NCBI GenBank assembly: GCA_947244675.1
Contig: CAMXLV010000059.1
Location: forward strand, 1 to 10,124
Length of the DNA stretch: 10,124 nt
Source: an uncultured Clostridium sp.
GTDB lineage: Bacteria; Bacillota_A; Clostridia; TANB77; CAG-508
Reading direction: 5' to 3'
Part shown: positions 1 to 6,227 of the stretch, in pieces
How the letters are laid out: each line of letters starts with the position of its first letter
Numbering within the stretch: position 1 is the stretch's first letter
Position numbers and translations under genes: made by a program
Notes under the pieces: generated by a model
What the model was told of the DNA's origin: nothing
Databases searched by the model: none
What the model saw: only the letters and a program-made list of their open reading frames with translations

Positions 1-1
1 C

Positions 2-559
2 GAAGGCGATATTTTAATTGATGGAAAAAGCATCAAAGAAAATCCAATTGAAGCAAAAAAGCAGTTTGGGTTCGTGCCAGATACACCAGATGTTTTTGAG
101 AAATTAACTGGTTTGGAATATTTGAATTTTGTTGGTGATGTCTATGAAGTTTCAGCTGATAAAAGATTAGAAATAGTTGAAAAATTGGCAAAGGAATTTA
201 ATATATATAATCACTTAAAAGATAGGATACAAAGCTATTCACATGGTATGAAGCAAAAACTTCTTATAATTAGTGTTCTTATGCATAATCCTAAAAATTG
301 GATTTTGGACGAACCAATGACAGGTCTTGATCCAAAGGCATCATATACTTTAAAACAATTAATGAAAGAGCATAGTGAGCAAGGGAATACTGTGTTTTTC
401 TCAACTCACGTATTAGAAGTTGCAGAGAAAATATGCGATAAAATTGCAGTGATTGATAAAGGCAAAATAATATTTGTTGGAACAGTTGAAGAGCTAAAAG
501 AGAAGTCAAAAAATAACACTTCTTTGGAAGAGTCTTTCTTGAAAATAATAGAAGAATAG
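2..559 (+). CDS. ABC transporter ATP-binding protein, 5' end outside the window
   Basis: The frame is open from the first bases, so this is the 3' part of a longer gene; the GTG at 74 is an internal Val, not a start. The protein is the cytoplasmic ATPase of an ABC transporter. Visible motifs in order are a Q-loop-like KKQFGFVPD, a degenerate signature YSHGMKQKL (LSGGQ position), Walker B ILDEPMTGLDP with the D-loop, and the H-loop FFSTHVLEVAE. The Walker A loop must lie upstream of base 1. The degenerate signature and the FFSTHVLEVAEKICD stretch are usual for ABC-2-type exporter ATPases. It ends in TAG 15 bases before the permease, so the two are surely one operon. The substrate cannot be read from the sequence. 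Confidence 0.95.
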   Translation, partial: EGDILIDGKSIKENPIEAKKQFGFVPDTPDVFEKLTGLEYLNFVGDVYEVSADKRLEIVEKLAKEFNIYNHLKDRIQSYSHGMKQKLLIISVLMHNPKNWILDEPMTGLDPKASYTLKQLMKEHSEQGNTVFFSTHVLEVAEKICDKIAVIDKGKIIFVGTVEELKEKSKNNTSLEESFLKIIEE

Positions 560-574
560 GAAGGAAGAGTGTTT

Positions 575-2206
575 ATGAAAGCTTTAACTGAAGTAATCTC
601 CAAGAATTCTAGAAGAAAAGAAGAGAAGCTAGGAGCAACTTTTAAAGAAAAGGCTTTGTCAGTATTTGCCTTTATTATTGTATTTTCATTTTTAGCAGTA
701 ATTATGGAAGTTGCAAGTATATATGTAACAAAGAAATTAAGTGAATTTAATCAGACTTATGCCTTTGTAAACTTATTGCTACTAATGAATTTTGTTATAT
801 TACTAACCAAAAGTATTTTTGAAAGTTTGAATGTACTTTATTTTTCGCGTGATTTAAGAATTTTATTAAGAATGCCTTTGAAATCAAAAGATATTTTACA
901 TGCAAAGCTTGTTAATATGATTATTTCAGAATATATGATGGAAATAATCATGCTAGCAATTCCGATAGTAGTTTATGGAATTTATACAAAAGTAGCACCA
1001 CTTTTTTATGTATATATGATAGGCGTTTTGTTAGTACTTCCAATAATTCCGATAATGCTAGTATCATTTATAATCGCTGTAATTATGCGATTTACAAATA
1101 TGATAAAAAACAAGAGTAAAGTTCTATATATCACAATAATTGCTACTGTTTTGATAGTTAGCGCTTTAACAATTGCATTAAGTAGTTCTGACAATTCAAG
1201 TTTTGAAGAAGTCGTTCTTAACGCAAATGGCTTAGCCGAAAAGATTGCAAATTATTTTATATTAATTAAGCCAATTATGAATACTTTGTTAAACTATGAT
1301 AATATTAATGGATTGTTTAATTTCCTTATATACCTAGCAGAAAGCGTGGTAATATATGTTGTACTTTTAGAGCTTATGTCAAAAATTTATCTAAAAGGTG
1401 CAATTGGAACTGTTATAAATAGCAATATTGAGAAAATTGATGACAAACCATTAGAACTTGCTGATTTCAAGAAAAAATCAAAATATAAATCATATGTCTA
1501 TAAAGAATTAAAAACAATGATTAGAACTCCTATATTTTGCATCCAATGTTTGATTATGCCACTTGCATACCCATTATTAGTGTTCTTTTGCATAGTGTTC
1601 TTTCTAAGTTTTGCAAATGAAGTTGGTGGAGATTCTTTAAACAGGTTTTATGAAGGCTTACGAAGAGCTTCAGGTTTAGCAATCTTTTTAAGCATTGGAC
1701 AAACTTTATATATGATGAATTTTTCATCAATAATCGCATTTTCAAGAGAAAGCATAAATGCAATTATGGTTAAATATTTACCATTACCTTTGAAAAAGCA
1801 ATTAAATTTAAAGATTAGTATAGGAATTTTGACAAATATGTTTTCTAGTTTTTTAGTAGCTATAACTTACTATCTTTGCTTAAAAAGTCCGTTAAATACG
1901 TTATTATTGTTTGCAGGATTAACACTATTAAATTTTATTGGAGAAAAGTATAAAGTATTAATAGATTTACGAAATCCGCAATTAAAATGGGATAGCGAAT
2001 ACACTATGATGAAGCAAAATACAAATGTTATGTATGTTTTATTTTATACCTTTATTGTAATAATGATTTTAGTTGCAACTAGTTTTATGGTACAAACTAC
2101 ATTGATGTATTTATTTGCAGTAGTAGCAGCAACATTGATAATAAATACAATTATAGACGAACATATTTATCAAAATCAAGATGAAATATTTAAGAAGTTG
2201 TTTTAA
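575..2206 (+). CDS. ABC exporter permease (ABC-2-like integral membrane protein)
   Basis: A 543-aa, highly hydrophobic protein with roughly ten to twelve membrane segments. They come in two blocks, about residues 25-275 and 330-540, separated by a charged stretch near residues 285-320 (KIDDKPLELADFKKKSKYKSYVYKEL). This resembles the large two-block permeases of clostridial and bacilli 'putative ABC exporter' systems and would be the membrane partner of the ATPase just upstream. I chose ATG 575 over GTG 569 because AAGGAAGAG (561-569) sits at proper spacing from 575 and overlaps the GTG; choosing GTG adds two residues. It ends in TAA, and no convincing terminator follows before the next promoter at about 2298. 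The exported substrate is unknown. Confidence 0.88.
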   Translation: MKALTEVISKNSRRKEEKLGATFKEKALSVFAFIIVFSFLAVIMEVASIYVTKKLSEFNQTYAFVNLLLLMNFVILLTKSIFESLNVLYFSRDLRILLRMPLKSKDILHAKLVNMIISEYMMEIIMLAIPIVVYGIYTKVAPLFYVYMIGVLLVLPIIPIMLVSFIIAVIMRFTNMIKNKSKVLYITIIATVLIVSALTIALSSSDNSSFEEVVLNANGLAEKIANYFILIKPIMNTLLNYDNINGLFNFLIYLAESVVIYVVLLELMSKIYLKGAIGTVINSNIEKIDDKPLELADFKKKSKYKSYVYKELKTMIRTPIFCIQCLIMPLAYPLLVFFCIVFFLSFANEVGGDSLNRFYEGLRRASGLAIFLSIGQTLYMMNFSSIIAFSRESINAIMVKYLPLPLKKQLNLKISIGILTNMFSSFLVAITYYLCLKSPLNTLLLFAGLTLLNFIGEKYKVLIDLRNPQLKWDSEYTMMKQNTNVMYVLFYTFIVIMILVATSFMVQTTLMYLFAVVAATLIINTIIDEHIYQNQDEIFKKLF

Positions 2207-2297
2207 TTACTTGAATATTGAATTGTTGCAAGGATTTAGACTTATGAGTTCTAATCTGACAGGATTAATGGAAATTTATTTATATTTGAAAAAAATA

Positions 2298-2327
2298 TTG
2301 ACATTTGTATATATCTTGTGCTATTAT
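2298..2327 (+). promoter_or_regulatory. Sigma-A promoter of the type III antitoxin/toxin locus
   Basis: Perfect -35 TTGACA (2298-2303), 18-base spacer, -10 TATTAT (2322-2327), with TGC directly before it, which makes an extended -10. Predicted transcription start is near 2333-2335, about 25 bases before the first repeat. It is the best promoter on the + strand of the window and is placed as expected for an abundant antitoxin RNA. Confidence 0.75.
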
Positions 2328-2357
2328 GAATATAATATATTAAGAACACAAGTTTTT

Positions 2358-2464
2358 AATAAATGTATTTGTCGCCACCTCTTTGGCGAGATATAAATGA
2401 TAGAGTGAATAAATGTATTTGTCGCCACCTCTTTGGCGAGATATAAATGATAGAGTGAATAAAT
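2358..2464 (+). repeat. Tandem repeats of the antitoxin RNA, 50-bp period, 2.1 copies
   Basis: Copy 1 is 2358-2407 and copy 2 is 2408-2457, identical base for base. A third copy starts AATAAAT (2458-2464) and then diverges. Each unit starts AATAAATG, carries the hairpin, and ends ATAGAGTG. The A-rich junction between units is the likely toxin cleavage zone, by analogy with known type III RNAs. Confidence 0.95.
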
Positions 2465-2471
2465 TTAATTT

Positions 2472-2508
2472 AGGGGCTTACTAGAAATAGTAAGCTTCTA
2501 TTTTTTTT
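2472..2508 (+). terminator. Intrinsic terminator between antitoxin repeats and toxin gene
   Basis: An 8-bp perfect stem GCTTACTA/TAGTAAGC with a GAAA tetraloop, extendable outward by GG·UU wobbles and further pairs, followed by T8 at 2501-2508. It ends two bases before the toxin Shine-Dalgarno sequence. In type III systems this leaky terminator gives excess antitoxin RNA with some readthrough into the toxin, so it sets the RNA-to-toxin ratio. Confidence 0.9.
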
Positions 2509-2524
2509 AAGGAGGTGAAAATAT

Positions 2525-3013
2525 ATGCAAATTGATACAGGCTATTTTTATTTTATAAAAGATTCTTTCTTTGATTTTATAAAGGATTCAGAACTAATGA
2601 AGAATAAAGAAAATAGTAATAAAAGACCTTGCTATTATTGTTTTAAAAGTACGAAATATGACAAAATAATTTGGTTTATTCCTGTTAGTACCAAAATTGA
2701 TAAATACAAAAAAGTTTATGAAAACAAATTACATAAACAAATAAAATTAGGTAAAACACCATCAGTTGACACTATCGTATTTGGAAATGTCGCCAATACA
2801 TATAGTGTATTTTTAATACAGAATATGTTTCCAGTAACCGAAAAATATATAGAAAGTCAATATATAAAAAATAAAGTTGCCATAAAATTATCAAACAAAT
2901 TAAAAGTGGAAATAATTACTAAGGCTACAAAAGTTTTAAATTTATATAATCATGGAATGAAAAATATTATTTTTCCTGATATTGATAGAATATTAGAACA
3001 ATTACTAAAATAA
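2525..3013 (+). CDS. Type III toxin-antitoxin system toxin, CptN/ToxN-like endoribonuclease
   Basis: A 162-aa soluble basic protein. ATG 2525 has a near-perfect AAGGAGGTG (2509-2517) right after the terminator. The N-terminal GYFYFIKDSFFDFIKD, the central KRPCYYCF, the PVSTKIDKYKK segment (residues 53-63), and the later FLIQNMFPVTEKYI resemble the CptN branch of the ToxN/AbiQ toxin family. The Ser-Thr-Lys in PVSTK lies where ToxN has its catalytic Thr-Ser-x-Lys, so it is the likely RNase active site. Length fits the family (about 150-170 aa). By family knowledge it would cut host or phage mRNA and its own antitoxin repeats, and act in phage defence or locus maintenance. The subtype (CptN rather than TenpN) is from memory of motifs and is less sure than the type III call. 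Confidence 0.8.
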   Translation: MQIDTGYFYFIKDSFFDFIKDSELMKNKENSNKRPCYYCFKSTKYDKIIWFIPVSTKIDKYKKVYENKLHKQIKLGKTPSVDTIVFGNVANTYSVFLIQNMFPVTEKYIESQYIKNKVAIKLSNKLKVEIITKATKVLNLYNHGMKNIIFPDIDRILEQLLK

Positions 3014-3168
3014 AATCATTTACAAAAAAGTGGCAGAGTAGAGGAGAGGGGCTAGTTTTGGCATATATAATTAATATGTTATAAATTGTAAAATTTGAAA
3101 TTCAATTTCTAGTTAAAAATTTTTAGAATGTGAGAAAAAATAAATTTTAAATTTAGTAAATATAAAAA

Positions 3169-3206
3169 AATTGCAAAATCGAATTTTGAATTTAGATTTT
3201 GCAATT
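3169..3206. terminator. 12-bp inverted repeat downstream of the toxin, possible minus-strand terminator
   Basis: AATTGCAAAATC (3169-3180) pairs exactly with GATTTTGCAATT (3195-3206) across a 14-base loop. Read on the minus strand it is followed by a run of T, as for an intrinsic terminator. Read on the + strand there is no U-tract. It may stop transcripts coming from the right, or simply be an AT-rich hairpin. Confidence 0.4.
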
Positions 3207-3222
3207 GCGTTTGGTTATAATT

Positions 3223-3254
3223 TAAAAACCGAACATTTGTTGTTCGGCTTTTTG
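3223..3254 (+). terminator. Bidirectional intrinsic terminator after the toxin operon
   Basis: Stem CCGAACA/TGTTCGG (3229-3235 / 3241-3247) with a 5-base loop. It has A5 on the left and CTTTTT on the right, so a U-tract follows the stem in both directions. It lies 216 bases after the toxin stop and closes the type III locus. Confidence 0.75.
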
Positions 3255-3913
3255 TATCATATATTTTTTTATAAATTTTTAATTATAATAATTGAATTTT
3301 ATCAAATACGCAATCATTAAAATAAAATTGTAAATTTAAAATATCAAAGCATTAAAATCAAATTTAAGGCTTTTTATTTCCAAACCTATATAACTTTCTT
3401 TTTAACATCTATAATTCTAATATATTGCTTATTTTGATAAAATTCATAATAAATCCTATTTACAGATTACATTTTAGCACAATTGTAAAATGCTCAAAAT
3501 ATGCCAAAATAACGACGCACGAGAATCGATTTTAAGCTGTTTTTATTTTAAAGCCATATAGTTTGTTGTCTGAAAATATAGGCGTTTTTAGAGCTTCAAG
3601 CATTTTAGCGATTTTTATAAAATATGAGGTGAAATTTACTAAAACATACAAGCATAATATTAAAGTCAAAAATTGCGTACATCAAATTATATTAGTCATT
3701 TATAAAAACGGATTAAATTTGATTTTAGAGGCTAGTAAAAACAAGGATATAACTAGCAGAATAAGACAGTATAACAAAGAGTATATATAAATATAATAGA
3801 TAACTGTAATTAAGTATGTATATAAGAACAACCTCGCAAACAGGCTTGAAATAGCCAAGAGTGGAGGCTGTTTGATATATATTATATAACTTCTTACACT
3901 CTGTTGCACAAAA
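3255..3913. other. Gene-poor intergenic region left of the prophage
   Basis: No convincing gene is seen. The longest + strand frame (3563-3790) has a TTG start, no ribosome binding site and no recognisable motif. Minor structure includes a CATTTTA/TAAAATG hairpin near 3470-3492. Between 3832 and 3874 is a more GC-rich, structured stretch: CAAACAG (3837-3843) pairs with CTGTTTG (3868-3874) and encloses GGCT/AGCC. That stretch continues into the left prophage junction and looks like part of one host element cut by the prophage; minus-strand frames across it have no start signals. The remainder is AT-rich spacer. Confidence 0.5.
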
Positions 3914-3941
3914 TCTTGATTTTGCGCAATGTTCAATATCA
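3914..3941. repeat. Left prophage attachment repeat (attL core)
   Basis: A 28-bp sequence that recurs at 10013-10040 with a single difference: C at 3925 against T at 10024. It starts TCTTGATTTTG and ends GTTCAATATCA. On the left it is part of a larger imperfect palindrome: TTGCACAAAATC (3904-3915), TT, GATTTTGCGCAA (3918-3929). It does not match the dif consensus I know, so the recombinase is not identified. Confidence 0.8.
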
Positions 3942-4084
3942 GAAAATATCGGGTACAACCTGTACCCCTCTACTTTACTTAGTTTAAAGAATTTTAAAAA
4001 AATTAATAAATATAAAAAAATTAATGTATAATTTTATAAGTTAACTATTTTATATATCATATATTTAATTTTGTCAATATATTT
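3942..4084. other. Left non-coding end of the prophage, with a GGGTACA hairpin
   Basis: AT-rich DNA with no gene. The one clear element is GGGTACA (3951-3957), ACC loop, TGTACCC (3961-3967), a 7-bp perfect inverted repeat only 9 bp inside the left repeat. In the circular phage this lies between the last minus-strand gene and the attachment site. It could be an operator, a recombination accessory site or a weak terminator; no U-tract follows on the minus strand. Confidence 0.45.
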
Positions 4085-4279
4085 TTAATAAATTTTTATA
4101 ATTTTATTACTCTTTAGTTCAGAAATTTTTTCTTCTTCAGTTTCACAAGTTAACCACGGACTAACATCACGAACTTTAATTGAAAAATATTTACCAACAA
4201 CACCTCTAGTATATTCATTATAATAAAAATCATTCTCTACAAAATATGGACGTCCTCTCTCCTGCTCTAATGAAATCAT
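4085..4279 (-). CDS. Hypothetical phage accessory protein, probably lacking its N-terminus
   Basis: From the only in-frame ATG (4279) the product is 64 aa, soluble, with no motif I recognise; near its end are KVRDVSPWLTC and an EEEK stretch. The frame stays open upstream to 4369 and reads like real protein (YNIWNGGTPFTYNY, then RSFIEAKVALLHM), but holds no ATG, GTG or TTG and meets TAG at 4370-4372. A good promoter lies just upstream at 4394-4422. The full gene therefore seems to start near 4367, where an ATG exists in another frame followed by TA repeats; one more TA unit would join them. It lies at the phage end opposite the structural genes, a usual place for accessory (moron) genes, and is most likely a 5'-damaged gene. 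Confidence 0.5.
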   Translation of the reverse strand: MISLEQERGRPYFVENDFYYNEYTRGVVGKYFSIKVRDVSPWLTCETEEEKISELKSNKIIKIY

Positions 4280-4393
4280 ATGTAAAAGAGCAACCTTAGC
4301 TTCAATAAAACTTCTATAATTATAAGTAAAAGGCGTACCACCGTTCCAAATATTATATATACAACATTTCTAATAAATATATGATACTTTAAT

Positions 4394-4422
4394 ATTATAT
4401 CACAATTATGTAAACTTGTAAA
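4394..4422 (-). promoter_or_regulatory. Minus-strand promoter of the leftmost phage gene
   Basis: Read on the minus strand: -35 TTTACA (4422-4417), 17-base spacer, -10 TATAAT (4399-4394), preceded by TGA, which makes an extended -10. Predicted start is near 4387, about 20 bases before the ATG at 4367. It is one of the best promoter matches in the prophage and suggests that the leftmost gene is expressed separately, possibly in the lysogen. Confidence 0.65.
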
Positions 4423-4438
4423 GAACAAAAAATAAAGG

Positions 4439-4690
4439 CTAAATGCCCTTACTTTTTATCATATTATATATATCCATTTTCATACGCATTTCTTGAACCT
4501 TAATTTTTGAAGCTAAAGTCCAAGAACCACATAATAATAAACCAATAGGAATAGTTATAATTAAAGCTGAACCACTTGGACTAGCGCAACCAATAATAAT
4601 AGCAAAAAACATAACTATAACATAAGACCAAATGATACTATTTTCGATTTTTTGAATATAACTATAATATTTTTCTTGTTCAAAAGTCAT
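4439..4690 (-). CDS. Small two-span membrane protein of unknown function
   Basis: An 83-aa protein. The third codon of the longest frame is preferred as start: ATG 4690 has AAGGGGG (4699-4705) eight bases upstream, while the ATG at 4696 is only two bases from it. It has a charged N-terminal helix (EQEKYYSYIQKIENS), two hydrophobic segments (about residues 20-37 and 41-58) joined by a short CASPSGS turn, and a basic tail (KIKVQEMRMKMDIYNMIKSKG). It lies downstream of the replication gene and has its own possible promoter. I recognise no family. A superinfection-exclusion or envelope role is possible from location alone, with no direct support. Confidence 0.65.
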   Translation of the reverse strand: MTFEQEKYYSYIQKIENSIIWSYVIVMFFAIIIGCASPSGSALIITIPIGLLLCGSWTLASKIKVQEMRMKMDIYNMIKSKGI

Positions 4691-4713
4691 ATACATATCC
4701 CCCTTATTAAATT

Positions 4714-4742
4714 ATAATAAGATTATATATATAATTCGACAA
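4714..4742 (-). promoter_or_regulatory. Possible promoter of the small membrane protein gene
   Basis: Minus-strand -35 TTGTCG (4742-4737), 17-base spacer, -10 TATTAT (4719-4714), about 25 bases before the start codon. The surrounding DNA is extremely AT-rich, so a chance match is possible. Confidence 0.4.
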
Positions 4743-4755
4743 AAAAACAATATAT

Positions 4756-5052
4756 TTATATTACTTCTTCAAAACTAAATGGATCAAAATCAATTATGTT
4801 TTCCTCAAAATCTATGTTAAAACTTTGTGTTAAATCAATATTAGCTTCTTTCAAATAATTAAGATTTCTATAATATGTAGTACTAGAAGTTCTAGACTTT
4901 ACATTTTTTAAACCGTCACACATAATAGACATATAAAAATCGTATAATCTATTAGCTAAATTTTCTTTATATAATGTTTTCAATCTTTTTTCTACTTCTT
5001 CTTTTTTTCTAACTTTTTTTATATCATTTTCAAATAATTTCAATAATTTCAT
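4756..5052 (-). CDS. Replication initiator, C-terminal part (separated by frameshift)
   Basis: This is the C-terminal part of the gene II/X-family replication protein, in the -1 frame relative to its N-terminal half at 5178-5774. The frame is open without a stop from 5193 down to TAA at 4756, and the segment before the internal ATG (5052) reads DGFIRFECEIKKQKLESI, the sort of RFE-x-x-KK motif this family has after its IYNK motif. ATG 5052 has no ribosome binding site, so a separate 98-aa protein (lysine-rich helices, acidic end IDFDPFSFEEV) is unlikely. Joining the halves gives about 339 aa, near the family's usual size. Its job would be to complete the nickase fold or its DNA-binding and host-contact part. 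Confidence 0.7.
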   Translation of the reverse strand: MKLLKLFENDIKKVRKKEEVEKRLKTLYKENLANRLYDFYMSIMCDGLKNVKSRTSSTTYYRNLNYLKEANIDLTQSFNIDFEENIIDFDPFSFEEVI

Positions 5053-5177
5053 AAACTCATTACTCCAAATTTTCTCTAATTCTTTATAACTTACATTTTT
5101 TATTCTTATATATTTTTTATTATAAATACTTTCTAATTTTTGTTTTTTTATTTCACATTCAAACCTAATAAATCCGT

Positions 5178-5774
5178 CTATAACTCTAATATATTAAACC
5201 CGTCAACATTTAATTTTTTCATATCGTGCTTTTTAAATTCTAATAACTTATTGTATATTTTAAGTGTCGTACTAGTTCCGGATAAATAAATACTCTCATC
5301 ATTAAAATGTTTTAATTTTCGTCTAGGATAATTACAAAAAGATAAATTATTTATATATTTACAAACAATAAAATTACTTTTTAAATCAAAACATTTTGCA
5401 ATGTCTACCCTCTGTAAAAACCAATGTTTAATATCTGGTAACTTAATATTATAAGCTAAATTACACATAGAAATAAGTTTTTCACAAATATCATATAAAT
5501 TGTAATAGCCATTTAAAGCATTATAGCCCAATGATATTTTATGATAAGAACCTTCAATTTCTATATAATAGCCATTTGTAAATTTATATTTTATACCTTC
5601 GCCGACACGAACAGAAAGACTACTATCATAAGAACCTTCTAATTTATCATTTACAATATTATAAAAGACTTCACCAGTTGCTGAATGATAAGATGTTTTT
5701 ATAATACTAGAACTTTTTATAATATCATAGATATTTTTAGGTATATTAGTAAAAATTTTAATAGTATCTATCAT
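5178..5774 (-). CDS. Phage replication initiator (gene II/X, Phage_CRI family), N-terminal part
   Basis: 198 aa to a TAG at 5178. It starts at ATG 5774 with AGAGGT (about 5780-5785) upstream. Family signs: EGSYHKISLGYNALNG (residues 74-89), matching the gS-pK-yG-N motif of filamentous phage replication proteins; LQRVDIAKCFD (120-130); and KIYNKLLEFKKH (172-183), the YdKxxE motif close to the active site. In filamentous phages this protein nicks one strand at the origin and drives rolling-circle replication. The frame breaks after residue 198; the rest continues in the -1 frame to 4756. The two frames overlap only at 5178-5193, where there is no slippery heptamer. Restoring one A (TTAGAG to TTAAGAG) would give FNILRVIDGFIRFE. 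The hairpin-rich region just upstream is the probable origin. Confidence 0.82.
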   Translation of the reverse strand: MIDTIKIFTNIPKNIYDIIKSSSIIKTSYHSATGEVFYNIVNDKLEGSYDSSLSVRVGEGIKYKFTNGYYIEIEGSYHKISLGYNALNGYYNLYDICEKLISMCNLAYNIKLPDIKHWFLQRVDIAKCFDLKSNFIVCKYINNLSFCNYPRRKLKHFNDESIYLSGTSTTLKIYNKLLEFKKHDMKKLNVDGFNILEL

Positions 5775-5927
5775 TTTTTACCTCTTTTGAAAAATATTCC
5801 CATATATGGGACATTCAGAGGGTGTTACTAAGAACCCTCTGTAATTTTTACTCGTTTTTGGTGTTCCACTATATTTGCTCGTCGACTTTGTCTGCGTCGC
5901 AAATATGCCAAAAACTTCGTATATCTT
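5775..5927. other. Intergenic region with stacked hairpins: candidate phage replication origin
   Basis: 153 non-coding bases before the replication gene hold three consecutive inverted repeats in an otherwise tightly packed genome. They are a 14-bp perfect palindrome TCCCATATATGGGA (5798-5811); CAGAGGGT/ACCCTCTG (5816-5823 / 5834-5841), an 8-bp stem with 10-base loop; and a long interrupted stem at 5854-5915. Filamentous phages carry the plus and minus origins and often the packaging hairpin in such an intergenic region next to gene II. The exact nick site cannot be fixed by eye. Confidence 0.65.
5854..5915. repeat. Long interrupted hairpin in the candidate origin
   Basis: GTTTTTGG (5854-5861) pairs with CCAAAAAC (5908-5915), and ATATTTGC (5871-5878) pairs with GCAAATAT (5899-5906). 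A 9-base bulge (TGTTCCACT) on one side faces a single G on the other. The top holds a GC-richer loop with GAC-TTT-GTC (5884-5892). It is a good candidate for the rolling-circle origin or the packaging hairpin. Confidence 0.75.
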
Positions 5928-6086
5928 CTAAACAGAATTTCTTAAATCCTTTTGAATTTTAATAAAATTCTCGTATATATTTCTTTGACCTAATGTATAT
6001 TTATAACTACCTACATCAAGCATTTTTACAAGTTGGTCTAAATCTTCTACACTAAGTTGAAAAGTTACTTTTTTTAATTTACCCAT
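5928..6086 (-). CDS. Small ribbon-helix-helix-like protein, possible phage regulator
   Basis: 52 aa, starting at ATG 6086 with AAGAGGTGG (6092-6100) upstream. The pattern is a short strand KKVTFQLS, a helix VEDLDQLVKMLDV, a turn GSYKYTLGQRN and a second helix IYENFIKIQKDLRN. This is the size and layout of ribbon-helix-helix DNA-binding proteins. The gene sits directly upstream of the origin-like region, so it could control the replication gene or plasmid-like copy number; that is inference from fold pattern and place. Its start overlaps the end of the preceding gene by 8 bases, so the two are translationally coupled. Confidence 0.65.
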   Translation of the reverse strand: MGKLKKVTFQLSVEDLDQLVKMLDVGSYKYTLGQRNIYENFIKIQKDLRNSV

Positions 6087-6213
6087 TTGAACCACCTCTT
6101 AATTTTTCAATTTCAACTTCAAGTTCTTCTATTTCTAATTTATATTTTTTTATAAATTGAAAATCTACTACGGTTGAAGTTAAATAACCCAACAATAAAT
6201 ATAAAAATTGCAT
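6079..6213 (-). CDS. Small membrane-anchored coiled-coil protein
   Basis: 44 aa, starting at ATG 6213, with AAGGAGA (about 6222-6228) eight bases upstream. An N-terminal hydrophobic stretch QFLYLLLGYLTSTVV is followed by a charged heptad-like helix KKYKLEIEELEVEIEKLR. It ends in GGSNG, and its stop codon overlaps the start of the next gene. No family is recognised; it is one of a chain of overlapping small genes between the Zot-like gene and the origin. Confidence 0.6.
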   Translation of the reverse strand: MQFLYLLLGYLTSTVVDFQFIKKYKLEIEELEVEIEKLRGGSNG

Positions 6214-6227
6214 AATTAATTCTCCTT

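Larger units (their letters stand above)
2334..2508 (+). ncRNA. Type III antitoxin RNA (repeat-containing, CptI/ToxI-like)
   Basis: Between the promoter and the toxin gene is a transcribed region with two complete 50-base tandem repeats and the first 7 bases of a third, closed by an intrinsic terminator. This order (promoter, short tandem repeats, terminator, toxin ORF) defines type III toxin-antitoxin systems, where the repeat RNA is cut by the toxin and the units bind and inhibit it. Each unit has a 6-bp hairpin TCGCCA/TGGCGA with loop CCTCTT. The loop's CUCU can pair with AGAG about 15 bases downstream in the same unit (GATAGAGTG), giving an H-type pseudoknot like those in known ToxI/CptI RNAs. 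About 2.1 repeats is what I recall for CptIN-type loci. Start and end are inferred from promoter and terminator. Confidence 0.75.

Noticed and set aside
2181..2396. 71-aa + strand frame after the permease gene
   Set aside because: It starts inside the permease gene, runs over the promoter and into the antitoxin repeats, and has no ribosome binding site.
2358..2464. The 50-bp repeats as a CRISPR array
   Set aside because: The copies are directly adjacent without spacers and are followed by a terminator and toxin gene; the layout is type III antitoxin.
3563..3790. 75-aa + strand frame left of the prophage
   Set aside because: TTG start without a ribosome binding site, no recognisable motif, and composition like the surrounding AT-rich spacer. 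Possibly a remnant, but not supportable as a gene.
3914..3941. The attachment repeat as a dif/XerCD site
   Set aside because: Neither half resembles the conserved XerC or XerD arms of known dif sites. Left open, but not called.
3700..3958. Two overlapping minus-strand frames (78 and 77 aa) across the left attachment site
   Set aside because: They run through the hairpin element and the attachment repeat, overlap each other in different frames, and lack start signals. They are chance frames over a structured non-coding element.
5050..5193. Programmed -1 frameshifting in the replication gene
   Set aside because: The only possible shift zone (5178-5193) has no slippery heptamer or long homopolymer, so mutation or error is the simpler reading.
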